Shown here: positions 6,728 to 13,647 of the stretch, one piece after another
How positions within the stretch are numbered: position 1 is the first letter of the stretch
Layout of the letters: the number at the start of each line of letters is the position of its first letter
Assembly (NCBI GenBank): GCA_022837505.1
Contig: JALHFZ010000058.1
Coordinates: 1 to 13,647, forward strand
DNA: 13,647 nt
Source of the DNA: Synergistaceae bacterium
Lineage (GTDB): Bacteria; Synergistota; Synergistia; Synergistales; Aminobacteriaceae
Direction: 5' to 3'
Program-made: the position numbers and the translations under genes
The notes under the pieces: generated by a model
Told to the model about the DNA's origin: nothing
The model's input: the letters and a program-made list of their open reading frames with translations, nothing else
Databases searched by the model: none

Positions 6728-8869
6728 ATGCTTAAAGTCAGGGAAGGCATGCCCAAGGATTCCGGGCGGGGAATAGCCCGGATGGATCCTGAGGACATGG
6801 CCCGTCTCGGTTTTTCCGAAGGCCAGATTATCGACATCGAGGGGAAGGCCGTTACTCCGGCCCGCCTTCTCTCCTGCGATTCCGACATGGGAGAGGGAGG
6901 GGCCAAAGGGTTCCTTCAGATGGACGGCGTCCTCCGGGACAACGCCCAGGTAGGCATCGACGACAGGGTCACCATCCGGAAGGCGGACCACCACTTCGCG
7001 GGGAGCATCACCCTCCGCCCCCTCACCTCCACTACCCTGCTCGAAAAAGAGCGGGATGCCGTCTATATCCGCTCCCTTCTCGAGGGGATGCCCGTGCGGA
7101 AGAACGACCGGGTCAGGACGAACCTCTTCGGCAGCCGGATCTGCGATTTCCGGGTGATGGACACGACCCCCGAAGGAACGGTAATCATAAGCAAATCCAC
7201 CTATGTCAACGTGGAAAAACAGGCGGAAGGGGAGAACAAGGCCAGGATCACCTACGAGGACATCGGCGGCCTCGGTCCGCAGATTCAGAGGATCAGGGAG
7301 ATGATCGAGCTCCCCCTCCGGTTTCCCCAGGTCTTCGACCGCCTCGGGGTGCAGCCCCCCAAGGGGGTGCTCCTCTACGGCCCTCCCGGTACGGGAAAGA
7401 CGGTCATCGCCCGGGCGGTCGCCGCAGAGACGGACGTCTACTTCACCCATATCTCCGGCCCGGAAATAATCGGCAAGTTCTACGGAGAGAGCGAGGAGCG
7501 CCTGCGGAATGTCTTCGAAGACGCCCAGTCCCACGCCCCTTCAATAATCTTCATCGACGAGATCGACGCCATCGCCCCGAAGCGGGAGGAGATGGGAGGA
7601 GAAAAACAGGTGGAGCGCCGGGTCGTCGCCCAGCTCCTCGCCCTGATGGACGGCCTTGAGTCCCGGGGGCAGATCGTGGTCATCGGGGCCACGAACATCC
7701 CCAACACCCTCGACCCCGCCCTGCGCCGTCCGGGAAGGTTCGACCGGGAGATATCCATCCCTATCCCCGACCGGACGGGGCGGAGGGAGATACTGACGAT
7801 TCATACTCGGGGGATGCCCCTTGCGGCGGATGTCGACCTGAAGCGCCTCGCCGAGATGACCCACGGGTATGTGGGAGCGGATCTCGAGGCCCTGGCCAAG
7901 GAGGCCGCCATGGCGAGCCTCAGGGAGCTTCTGCCCGAGATCGACATGGAGATGGAGGACATCCCCTACGACCGGCTCCTCGCCATGGACGTGAACATGA
8001 ACCACTTCCTCGAGGCCTTCAAGGAGGTGGAGCCCTCGGCCATCCGGGAGGTCTTTGTGGAGGTTCCGGATGTGACCTGGAGGGACATCGGCGGCCTCGA
8101 ATCCATAAAAGAGGAGCTCCGGGACGCCGTCCAGTGGCCCCTCCAGCACGGAGAGATCTTTGATAAATACGACATCACCCCTCCCAGGGGGATTATGCTC
8201 CACGGCGTCTCCGGGACGGGCAAAACCCTCCTCGCCAAAGCACTGGCCCGAGAGAGCGGCGTCAATTTCATCTCCGTGAAGGGCCCCTCCCTCATGTCAA
8301 AGTACGTGGGAGAGAGCGAACGGGCGATCCGGGACGTCTTCCGGACGGCGAAGCAGGCCTCTCCGTCCATCCTCTACTTCGACGAGATCGAGTCCCTCGT
8401 CCCCGTCCGGGGGAAGGAGAGCGGCAGCGGCGCGAGCTTTACCGAGCGGGTAATCAGCCAGTTCCTCGCAGAGATGAGCGGCATTGAGGAGCTGAAGGGG
8501 GTCGTGGTCCTCGCCACGACGAACCGCATCGACCTCGTGGACCCATCCCTCCTGTCGGGAGGACGGTTCGACCTCATCCTCGAGCTTCCCCGCCCCGACG
8601 CCGCGGCCCGGGAGAAGATCTTCGAGATTCACCTGCGGAAAAAGCCCCTCTCTGCGGAGGTCAGAATCGCCACCCTCGCCCGGCTGACCGACGGACGGAC
8701 GGGGGGGGATATCGCCTTCGTCTGCCGGAAGGCCGCCATGCTCGCCGTACGGGATCATCTGAAATCCCGGGACAACGGGGAGTTCATCCTCGAATGGAGA
8801 CACTTCGAGACCGCCCTCAGCGAGATGCGGGGGCAGCCCGCCGCCTGCCCGCCCGAAAAAAACCGATAG
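6728..8869 (+). CDS. CDC48/VAT-like double AAA+ ATPase
   Basis: A probable hexameric ATP-driven protein unfoldase or segregase of the p97/CDC48/VAT family, cytoplasmic. The 713 residues follow the full family order. The CDC48 N-domain (about 1-180) opens with a double-psi-barrel sequence (DSGRGIARMD, GFSEGQIIDIEG). D1 (about 185-440) has Walker A GPPGTGKT (218-225), pore loop KFYG (250-253), Walker B IIFIDE (273-278), sensor N323 and arginine fingers R334 and R337. D2 (about 450-700) has Walker A GVSGTGKT (493-500), pore loop KYVG (525-528), Walker B ILYFDE (548-553), sensor N599 and R613. The first D2 finger position is serine (S610). Aromatic pore residues in both rings resemble archaeal VAT more than eukaryotic p97. 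The C-terminus lacks a proteasome-docking HbYX ending. ATG 6728 has AGGAAG about 8 bases upstream. Nearest alternatives, FtsH or proteasomal Mpa/ARC, have only one AAA domain. Confidence 0.95.
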   Translation: MLKVREGMPKDSGRGIARMDPEDMARLGFSEGQIIDIEGKAVTPARLLSCDSDMGEGGAKGFLQMDGVLRDNAQVGIDDRVTIRKADHHFAGSITLRPLTSTTLLEKERDAVYIRSLLEGMPVRKNDRVRTNLFGSRICDFRVMDTTPEGTVIISKSTYVNVEKQAEGENKARITYEDIGGLGPQIQRIREMIELPLRFPQVFDRLGVQPPKGVLLYGPPGTGKTVIARAVAAETDVYFTHISGPEIIGKFYGESEERLRNVFEDAQSHAPSIIFIDEIDAIAPKREEMGGEKQVERRVVAQLLALMDGLESRGQIVVIGATNIPNTLDPALRRPGRFDREISIPIPDRTGRREILTIHTRGMPLAADVDLKRLAEMTHGYVGADLEALAKEAAMASLRELLPEIDMEMEDIPYDRLLAMDVNMNHFLEAFKEVEPSAIREVFVEVPDVTWRDIGGLESIKEELRDAVQWPLQHGEIFDKYDITPPRGIMLHGVSGTGKTLLAKALARESGVNFISVKGPSLMSKYVGESERAIRDVFRTAKQASPSILYFDEIESLVPVRGKESGSGASFTERVISQFLAEMSGIEELKGVVVLATTNRIDLVDPSLLSGGRFDLILELPRPDAAAREKIFEIHLRKKPLSAEVRIATLARLTDGRTGGDIAFVCRKAAMLAVRDHLKSRDNGEFILEWRHFETALSEMRGQPAACPPEKNR

Positions 8870-8895
8870 AAGCCCCTTCTCATTCAATGATGAGC

Positions 8896-8946
8896 AGAAA
8901 AGCACCCCAGAAGTTGGACAAAATCCAACTTCTGGGGTGCTTTTCT
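8896..8946. terminator. Long perfect inverted repeat, probable two-way terminator
   Basis: Two 23-base arms (8896-8918 and 8924-8946) are perfect reverse complements around the loop CAAAA. The right arm ends GGGGTGCTTTTCT and the left begins AGAAAAGCACCCC, so a short U-rich tail exists in both directions. It follows the CDC48-like stop by 26 bases and lies downstream of the convergent GH3 gene. A terminator is the simplest reading. The stem is longer than a terminator needs, and the arm sequence CCCCAGAAGTTGGACA resembles the terminal repeats of IS3-family elements, so it may come from a mobile element. Confidence 0.75.
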
Positions 8947-9103
8947 ATGACGAGGCAGAGAGCCGGAAGTCAAATACAGGGAGTCCCCATGATTAAGAAA
9001 GGAATCCCGACGTAAGAGGTGGCTTCTCGGTCTGGTACAAAGAGCAACGTAATGGCACGCCGATAAAACAGGACGGACAGAAGGAGAAAAGCTTGTTGCC
9101 GCT

Positions 9104-11374
9104 CTATCTTTTATTTATCTTTTCCAAGATAGAATTCATCCGCTCGTAGGTTATCGATCCATCCCCGAAGTTTATGGCAGCCCGGAGAGGCATAACTTTT
9201 ACCATGTTTTCAACCATTTTTTCCACAATAACCTGTTCGGCCGCATCACCCGCCTGAGGATTTTCCTCCTTGAAAAGGGCTACAACCGAATCCCACAGGG
9301 GCTGGCAGGCTGCCATTGCCTCGGGATCCGCCATGATATCAGCAAAATTAGAGTTGATTGTATATACCACCGGCAGTTCAACTGTTGACTCTACGACAAC
9401 TGTCTTTTTACATAGGATATCTCTGGAGGATTTCCCGATAAGGATATCAAACTCTCCTGTTTCCACATGCCAATCGTTTATTTCTGTATTATAGTAAGCA
9501 AAAGCACGTTTTCCCAGAGTAAAGGATACCCTTTTAGTTTCTCCGGGATTTAATGCCACTTTTTCAAATCCCTTGAGCTCTTTCAGAGGGCGAATAACCG
9601 AACTCTCCCGGTCACCCACATATAACTGTACAACTTCTTTTCCTGCGGACTTTCCCGTGTTGGTTACATCTACTTTCACTGTCAGAATATCCGTATCCTT
9701 AATGACATCGGCACTGACTTTCAAGTTAGAGTAATCAAAGGTTGTATAGCTCAATCCGTGACCAAAGGGGAAGAGTACATCGAGTTTCTTCTTGTCATAG
9801 TAACGGTAGCCGACAAATATCCCTTCCCGGTATTCTACGATGTCCTTTTCACCGAAGTAAAAGAGATAGGACGGATTATCCTCCAGTCTTAAGGGAAATG
9901 TCTCTGCCAATTTACCGCTCGGGTTTACATCACCAAATAAGACATCTACTGTAGCTTCTCCTACGCTCTCCCCTCCGAGGTATACCTCAAGAATGCCCTT
10001 TACATCCTGTACCCAGGGCATTTCCACAGGAGATCCGTTATGCAGTACAACCACCGTATCAGGCTGTACTGCTGCGACTTCTCGAATTAATCTGTTCTGG
10101 CACTCCGGAAGGGACATATGGCTCCGGTCATATCCTTCAGACTCAAATATGTCCGGAAGACCTGCAAAAATAACGGCTACCTTTGCTCGTTTTGCAGCTT
10201 CAACCGCTTCTTTGATTAAAGCTTCGTCTGCTATGTCTTCTTCTGCGTCATACCCCTTTGCGTAGGTGATGTTCGGGGCACCCTTCATAGTTTTCAGGGC
10301 GCTTGTAATTTTATAACTGTTGATATGGGAGCTTCCACCCCCCTGGAATCTGGGTTTTTCTGCAAATTCACCAATAAAGGCAATATCATCTCCCTTTTTA
10401 AGGGGGAGAATTCCGTCATTTTTCAAAAGAACCATGCATTCGGAAAGGATCTTCCTCGCCAACTGATGATGTTGTTCCTTGTCATAGGTCGCGTCAGGTT
10501 TTTTATTTTCAATATACCTGTTATGAACAGTTAAGATTCTCTCCACAGCTTGATCCAGGATTTTTTCATCGAGAGTTCCCTTCTTTACAGCCTCAACAAT
10601 CCGTTTGTCATTGATGCCTCTGGAGGATGGCATTTCAAGGGCAACTCCGGCTTTAAGGGCTTCAACCCGGTCACCGACGGCTCCCCAGTCACTCACCACA
10701 TACCCGTCAAATCCCCACTCACCTCTTAAGATATCTGTTAAGTACCGGGGGCTTTCCGATGCAAAAATCCCATTCACCTTGTTATAGGAGCACATGACTG
10801 TCCAGGGTTTCGCCTTTACGACCGCTCCTTCAAAGGCAGCCAGATATATTTCTCTCAGTGTTCTTTCATCTATCTCTGAACTGGAAGACATCCGCCTGTG
10901 CTCCTGATTATTGGCCAGAAAATGCTTCAGGCTTGTTCCGATATTTTTACTCTGTACTCCCTTGATATACTCAGTCGCCATCTCCGTAGACAGATAAGGA
11001 TCCTCACTGAGGAATTCAAAATTTCTGCCGCACAGGGGGGAACGCTTGATATTCACTCCCGGTCCGAGGATAATGCCGACCTCCTCCGCCTGGCATTCAT
11101 CCCCCAGGGCCGTGCCCATTTCCCGAATCAGGTCCCTGTCAAAAGAAGCCGCTATGGCAGATGCCGTGGGAAAACAAATCGCCTCGACACTTCCCGATAC
11201 TCCGAGGTGATCTCCTCCGGCAGCCTGCTTGCGAAGGCCATGGGGTCCGTCGCTTAACATGATCCCCTGCACATTCAGACGTTCAACATCCTTTGTGAAC
11301 CAGAAATTTCTTCCGGAACACAGCCCGGCTTTCTCTTCCAGGGTCATCTGGGAAATTACTTTTTTAACATCCAC
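9104..11374 (-). CDS. Glycoside hydrolase family 3 beta-glucosidase
   Basis: Removes non-reducing terminal beta-linked glucose (or related sugars) from oligosaccharides. No signal peptide is visible, so it probably acts in the cytoplasm. The 756-residue protein starts with the GH3 barrel: SDGPHGLR (41-48), KHFLANNQEHRR (150-161) and VVSDWGA (226-232) with nucleophile D229. The second domain (about 320-500) has GGGSSH and FESEGYDRSHMSLP (410-423), which holds the likely acid/base glutamate (E411 or E413). A fibronectin-III-like domain (about 550-660, VTNTGKSAGKEVVQLYV) and a tail of about 90 residues follow. No PA14 insertion is visible. The GTG start at 11374 has AAGGGGA upstream; the MDVKKVISQMTLEEKAGLCS opening fits the family. 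Base and codon use are clearly more AT-rich than in neighbours, and no sugar transporter or regulator adjoins it, so I infer acquisition, perhaps from Firmicutes. The exact sugar is unknown. Confidence 0.94.
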   Translation of the reverse strand: MDVKKVISQMTLEEKAGLCSGRNFWFTKDVERLNVQGIMLSDGPHGLRKQAAGGDHLGVSGSVEAICFPTASAIAASFDRDLIREMGTALGDECQAEEVGIILGPGVNIKRSPLCGRNFEFLSEDPYLSTEMATEYIKGVQSKNIGTSLKHFLANNQEHRRMSSSSEIDERTLREIYLAAFEGAVVKAKPWTVMCSYNKVNGIFASESPRYLTDILRGEWGFDGYVVSDWGAVGDRVEALKAGVALEMPSSRGINDKRIVEAVKKGTLDEKILDQAVERILTVHNRYIENKKPDATYDKEQHHQLARKILSECMVLLKNDGILPLKKGDDIAFIGEFAEKPRFQGGGSSHINSYKITSALKTMKGAPNITYAKGYDAEEDIADEALIKEAVEAAKRAKVAVIFAGLPDIFESEGYDRSHMSLPECQNRLIREVAAVQPDTVVVLHNGSPVEMPWVQDVKGILEVYLGGESVGEATVDVLFGDVNPSGKLAETFPLRLEDNPSYLFYFGEKDIVEYREGIFVGYRYYDKKKLDVLFPFGHGLSYTTFDYSNLKVSADVIKDTDILTVKVDVTNTGKSAGKEVVQLYVGDRESSVIRPLKELKGFEKVALNPGETKRVSFTLGKRAFAYYNTEINDWHVETGEFDILIGKSSRDILCKKTVVVESTVELPVVYTINSNFADIMADPEAMAACQPLWDSVVALFKEENPQAGDAAEQVIVEKMVENMVKVMPLRAAINFGDGSITYERMNSILEKINKR

Positions 11375-11474
11375 TAATAGGATCCCCTTTTATAAATCTA
11401 TATTTTTTCCTGCCGTCCAACTCTTCAGGTCTGTCCGTCAACCATCGGAGGTTCTTCTTTTTCGCTTTTTACTC

Positions 11475-12068
11475 TTATTTTCCTCCGTCGTCCACGGGGA
11501 GGGGTTCATCCCTCTCGTCCGTATCGGGGACTTCCTCCATCTCCTCTTCTTCCGCCGGAGGGAGGATCGTTCCCCCACTGTCCGCACGAAGGGGAGGGGC
11601 TCCGTAGAGAGCTCTATAGACAGCGAGGTTCGCCATGACCTTCTGAACATAGTCGTTCGTCTCTTCGTAGGCTACAGCCTCGATCCACTCGTCCAGGGGG
11701 AGGTCCTTTCTTCCGTCAAGCCAGCGGCGGGCGGAGCCCCCTCCCGCATTGTAGGCCGCCACGGCGTATTCCGGCCGGGAGAAGGACTTCAGAAGACGGG
11801 CGATGTGGGCTGTGCCCATGGTTATGTTGTCCTCCGGATCGTAGAGGGAGTATTTCTTCATCCCCAGGGCTTTTGCCTCCCCCGCTGCCGTGCCCGGCAT
11901 GAGCTGCATCAATCCCGCCGCTCCGGCCCAGCTCGTGACCGTGGGGTTGAAGGCGCTCTCCTGACGCATGATTGCCCACACAAGGTTGTCCTCCACGGAA
12001 AAACGCTCAGCGGAACGCTTCACGATCTCCCGGAAGGGGCGGGGGTAGAGAGATGCCGAGGCTGTCAT
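11475..12068 (-). CDS. C-terminal SLT (lysozyme-like) catalytic domain fragment of lytic transglycosylase
   Basis: The 197-residue frame holds a complete SLT domain, which cleaves the MurNAc-GlcNAc bond of peptidoglycan to leave 1,6-anhydro-MurNAc ends. Visible motifs are RQESAF with catalytic E37, SWAGAAGLMQLMPGTA (46-61), YAVAAYNAGGG (101-111) and EETNDYVQKV (135-144). A strongly acidic tail with EEEEMEEVPDTDERDE follows the domain. The only start in this frame is ATG 12068, inside the other fragment. A TAG lies five codons upstream of it, and no well-spaced ribosome site is visible. On its own the fragment would lack a signal peptide and so would not reach peptidoglycan. Both points argue that it belongs to the same original gene as the upstream fragment. 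No convincing terminator is seen after its stop. Confidence 0.85.
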   Translation of the reverse strand: MTASASLYPRPFREIVKRSAERFSVEDNLVWAIMRQESAFNPTVTSWAGAAGLMQLMPGTAAGEAKALGMKKYSLYDPEDNITMGTAHIARLLKSFSRPEYAVAAYNAGGGSARRWLDGRKDLPLDEWIEAVAYEETNDYVQKVMANLAVYRALYGAPPLRADSGGTILPPAEEEEMEEVPDTDERDEPLPVDDGGK

Positions 12069-13491
12069 CCTGCCAGGCGGCTATCCTGGCGGCCCTGTAG
12101 AGGGAGGGGGGGTCCCCCCGGTGGATGAGCTTTCTTCTGGCGTGGCTCACAAAGCCCCACCGCTCCAGCTCAAGGGGCTGAAGGCCAGCAAGAGAGGGGG
12201 GCCCTCCGGGGGCAAGGGGAAGGGGCTTTTCCGCCGTCAGGCGGGCATAGACCGAGAGGGGAAACTCCTTGCTCAGGGTCTGCAGTCGGGCTTTTTGTTC
12301 CTCCGCCCTACCGAGTTTTTCGTAGGCCCTGGCCTCCCAGTAGAGGACCCTGGCGCGCCAGGAGCGGGGCATTTCAGGGGAGACGCTCCTCTCCCAATTC
12401 TTCACCGCGCCGAGGGCGTTTCCGCTCTGCCAGTTTTTCCACCCCCGGTTCCACAGAATTCTCACAGCGTGGATCGAGTCGGGAGCTGCGGCGATCACTT
12501 TTTCCTCAAGGTCAGTTCGCTCCTTGCCCGATGCGTGGGTTGAGAGGGAATACCATGCCCGGGCCCGGTAGATCCCCTCCCGGGATTCCGCCACCTCCCG
12601 AAGCACCTGGAGAGCCCGCTCTCTCTGCGCCTTCGTGGCGAGGATGGAGATCCGGCGGATGGAGGACTCGGCATAGTCGGTACCCGTCCGGGCGAGGGGA
12701 CTCCAGAGCTCGAGGGCCTCACCGTATTTCTTCTTTCGGTAGAGGGAATAGGCCCGGTAATACCGGGCCTTTCGGCCGTTTCTCGAGTCAAGGGGGACGT
12801 CCTTCAGGTACGAAATGGCCCGGTCAAACTGCCCCCGGAGATAGGCTCCGTATCCGAGGGCGAAGCGCACGTCCGTCTTCTCCTTCTGGCCGGAGGCCTC
12901 GAGGGCCTTGAGGGCAGCCGCGTTCTTCGGGCTGATGGTCAGCAGATTGAGAGCGTAGGCGGTCTTGTCCCCCGGAAGGGCGAGGAGCATGTTCAGCACG
13001 GTGGTCTGCTGCTGGACGGTTTCCGCCTCCTTGTACATCCTGACGAGGTGTTTTCTCCTTTCTTTCTCATCCTTTTCATCCGTGAGGCGGTAGAGGGCAT
13101 AGGCGACATAATAGGCAACATCGGGAGGGGCGGCGGGAAGAAACTCCGACGCCAGACGGGCGGCCTGATCCTTTCTGTTCGTCCTCTCGAGGGCGAGAAT
13201 GGTCAGGAGGGTTCCGTAGGGCCTGACCTCCTCAGGCCAGAAGGGGGCGCTCTTTTTCAGAAGGACTTCAGCCTCTTTCCACCGGTTCTGAAGCCAGAGG
13301 GCATTTGCCCCGAGGGATTCCTCCCTGGGGGTGAGCTTTTTTCCGGGGTCGGCGAGAAGTTCGTCGATCCCCTTCCAGTCTTTTTTTTCGAAGAGTGAAT
13401 CCATAGTCTCTCCCCACCCCGCAGAGGGGGAAAGGAGTATTCCCAGGAGGATAAAAACCAGCAGATGCCCCGTGAACAGCTTTTTCTTCAT
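12007..13491 (-). CDS. N-terminal fragment of Slt-type lytic transglycosylase (signal peptide and superhelical region)
   Basis: This 494-residue frame starts with a clear Sec signal peptide: basic MKKK, hydrophobic LLVFILLGILL, then a likely cut near SPSAGWG at about residue 27. Export to the periplasm follows. The remainder is almost all helix-repeat sequence resembling the U-domain of Slt70 and TPR-like repeats, for example LGYGAYLRGQFDRAISYLKD, RYYRAYSLYRKKKYGEALEL and VLYWEARAYEKLGRAEEQKA. No catalytic domain is present. ATG 13491 has AAAGGAG 7 bases upstream, so initiation is well supported. The last 12 or so residues (PPPLPGDREAFR) look like out-of-frame reading, not family sequence. 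If translated as is, the product would be an exported helical protein without enzyme activity. The upstream neighbour, 79 bases away, is the GGDEF gene. Confidence 0.85.
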   Translation of the reverse strand: MKKKLFTGHLLVFILLGILLSPSAGWGETMDSLFEKKDWKGIDELLADPGKKLTPREESLGANALWLQNRWKEAEVLLKKSAPFWPEEVRPYGTLLTILALERTNRKDQAARLASEFLPAAPPDVAYYVAYALYRLTDEKDEKERRKHLVRMYKEAETVQQQTTVLNMLLALPGDKTAYALNLLTISPKNAAALKALEASGQKEKTDVRFALGYGAYLRGQFDRAISYLKDVPLDSRNGRKARYYRAYSLYRKKKYGEALELWSPLARTGTDYAESSIRRISILATKAQRERALQVLREVAESREGIYRARAWYSLSTHASGKERTDLEEKVIAAAPDSIHAVRILWNRGWKNWQSGNALGAVKNWERSVSPEMPRSWRARVLYWEARAYEKLGRAEEQKARLQTLSKEFPLSVYARLTAEKPLPLAPGGPPSLAGLQPLELERWGFVSHARRKLIHRGDPPSLYRAARIAAWQDDSLGISLPPPLPGDREAFR

Positions 13492-13570
13492 CGTGACGCT
13501 CCTTTCTCTTCTTCAATCCCCCCATTGTAGAGGATTATCCGCAAAAGGAGCCCGTAGAATCCATTAACTC

Positions 13571-13647
13571 TCAGCGGCTGACCCGATTTCTTCCGCTCCC
13601 CTTGGCCCGGTAGAGGGCATCGTCGGCTTTGGTAAGGACAGTATCGA
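13571..13647 (-). CDS. C-terminal end of a GGDEF-domain protein (diguanylate cyclase), truncated by window
   Basis: The last 24 codons read DTVLTKADDALYRAKGSGRN then RVSR and a TGA at 13573-13571. The ADxALYxAKxxGRNRV pattern is the characteristic final helix and strand of GGDEF domains, which make cyclic di-GMP from two GTP. The GGDEF active-site motif, any sensor domain and the start lie outside the window, so activity cannot be judged. The GGDEF domain forms the very C-terminus of the protein. The gene precedes slt on the same strand with a 79-base gap. Confidence 0.88.
   Translation of the reverse strand, partial: DTVLTKADDALYRAKGSGRNRVSR

Larger units (their letters stand above)
11475..13491 (-). 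pseudogene. slt: Soluble lytic murein transglycosylase (Slt type), frameshifted: whole locus
   Basis: Read together, the two overlapping frames make one Slt70-like protein: signal peptide, long helical-repeat region, then the C-terminal SLT domain. The match breaks near 12046-12054. The upstream frame is family-like through LYRAARIAAWQDD, and the downstream frame becomes family-like at LYPRPFREIV. The minus strand reads A-TCTCTC-TAC here. One extra TC unit would join the frames as ...DDSLGISLYPRPF... and give 672 residues, close to the length of E. coli Slt70. The break could be a real mutation, a sequencing error or, less likely, programmed recoding. The two pieces are described separately below. 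Confidence 0.75.

Noticed and set aside
5785..6735. 316-codon plus-strand frame inside the aminotransferase gene
   Set aside because: It is the +1 frame of a gene with a complete PLP aminotransferase sequence, and its Arg/Pro-rich translation is typical of a shifted GC-rich frame.
7541..8203. Minus-strand frames opposite the CDC48-like gene (also 6683-7534 and 8297-8905)
   Set aside because: They are antisense to strongly conserved AAA+ motifs and have no ribosome sites or recognisable content.
8896..8946. Abutted IS3-type ends (circle junction or solo IS pair)
   Set aside because: The left arm continues as GGACA but the right arm is preceded by AAAA, not TGT, so the ends are not symmetric as a junction would require. 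There is also no transposase nearby. A terminator remains the simpler call.
8997..9103. Short open plus-strand stretch reading GGFSVWYKEQRNGTPIKQDG, possibly a remnant of a lost gene
   Set aside because: It looks somewhat protein-like and could be debris near the GH3 insertion. It has no start codon, is only about 35 codons before running into the antisense of the GH3 gene, and matches no family I know.
12068..12068. ATG 12068 as a true independent start for the SLT domain, coupled to the upstream frame
   Set aside because: There is no properly spaced ribosome site, no signal peptide would be present, and the two frames together rebuild the standard Slt layout, so a frameshift explains the data better.

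Overview
The window looks like chromosomal DNA of a GC-rich, diderm, anaerobic, amino-acid-fermenting bacterium. A member of the Synergistota (Synergistetes) is my best guess. The guess rests on the mix of genes: a hexameric-type glutamate dehydrogenase, an archaeal-type cofactor-independent phosphoglycerate mutase, a full-length CDC48/VAT-like double AAA+ ATPase in a bacterial context, and a periplasmic Slt-type lytic transglycosylase with a signal peptide. This is inference. The window has no rRNA or tRNA gene to settle it. I found no CRISPR array and no intact mobile element.

Layout from left to right. Positions 1-470 (+) are the 3' end of an unrecognised gene. It converges on gdhA (566-1843, -), and a strong two-way hairpin terminator (500-542) lies between them. 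A three-gene operon on the minus strand follows, in transcription order apgM (4066-5274), a YhaM-like OB/HD exoribonuclease (3002-4036) and an RluA-family pseudouridine synthase (2083-3012). The last two overlap by 11 bases. Divergent from this operon is a class I/II aminotransferase (5396-6607, +) with its own terminator (6628-6658), then the CDC48-like ATPase (6728-8869, +). A perfect 23-bp inverted repeat (8896-8946) separates that gene from a convergent GH3 beta-glucosidase (9104-11374, -). The glucosidase is visibly more AT-rich than its neighbours and looks acquired. Next is a lytic transglycosylase gene broken by a frameshift into two overlapping frames (12007-13491 and 11475-12068, -). 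The window ends in the last 24 codons of a GGDEF-domain gene (13571-13647, -).

How the genes fit together. Glutamate dehydrogenase and the aminotransferase are the natural pair for amino-acid catabolism: transamination to glutamate, then oxidative deamination to 2-oxoglutarate, ammonia and NAD(P)H. ApgM serves lower glycolysis or gluconeogenesis and shares a transcript with two RNA-related enzymes. The CDC48-like protein is probably an unfoldase for protein quality control. The lytic transglycosylase is a cell-wall enzyme and the GGDEF protein a c-di-GMP signalling enzyme. The beta-glucosidase stands alone, with no sugar transporter or regulator beside it.

I did not find an obviously new multi-gene defence or biosynthetic system. 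The points most worth a second look are the bacterial CDC48 homologue with an altered arginine-finger motif in its second ATPase domain, the frameshifted slt gene with an apparent dinucleotide-repeat contraction at the break, the foreign-looking GH3 gene next to a long hairpin whose arms resemble IS3-family ends, and the unrecognised partial protein at the left edge.
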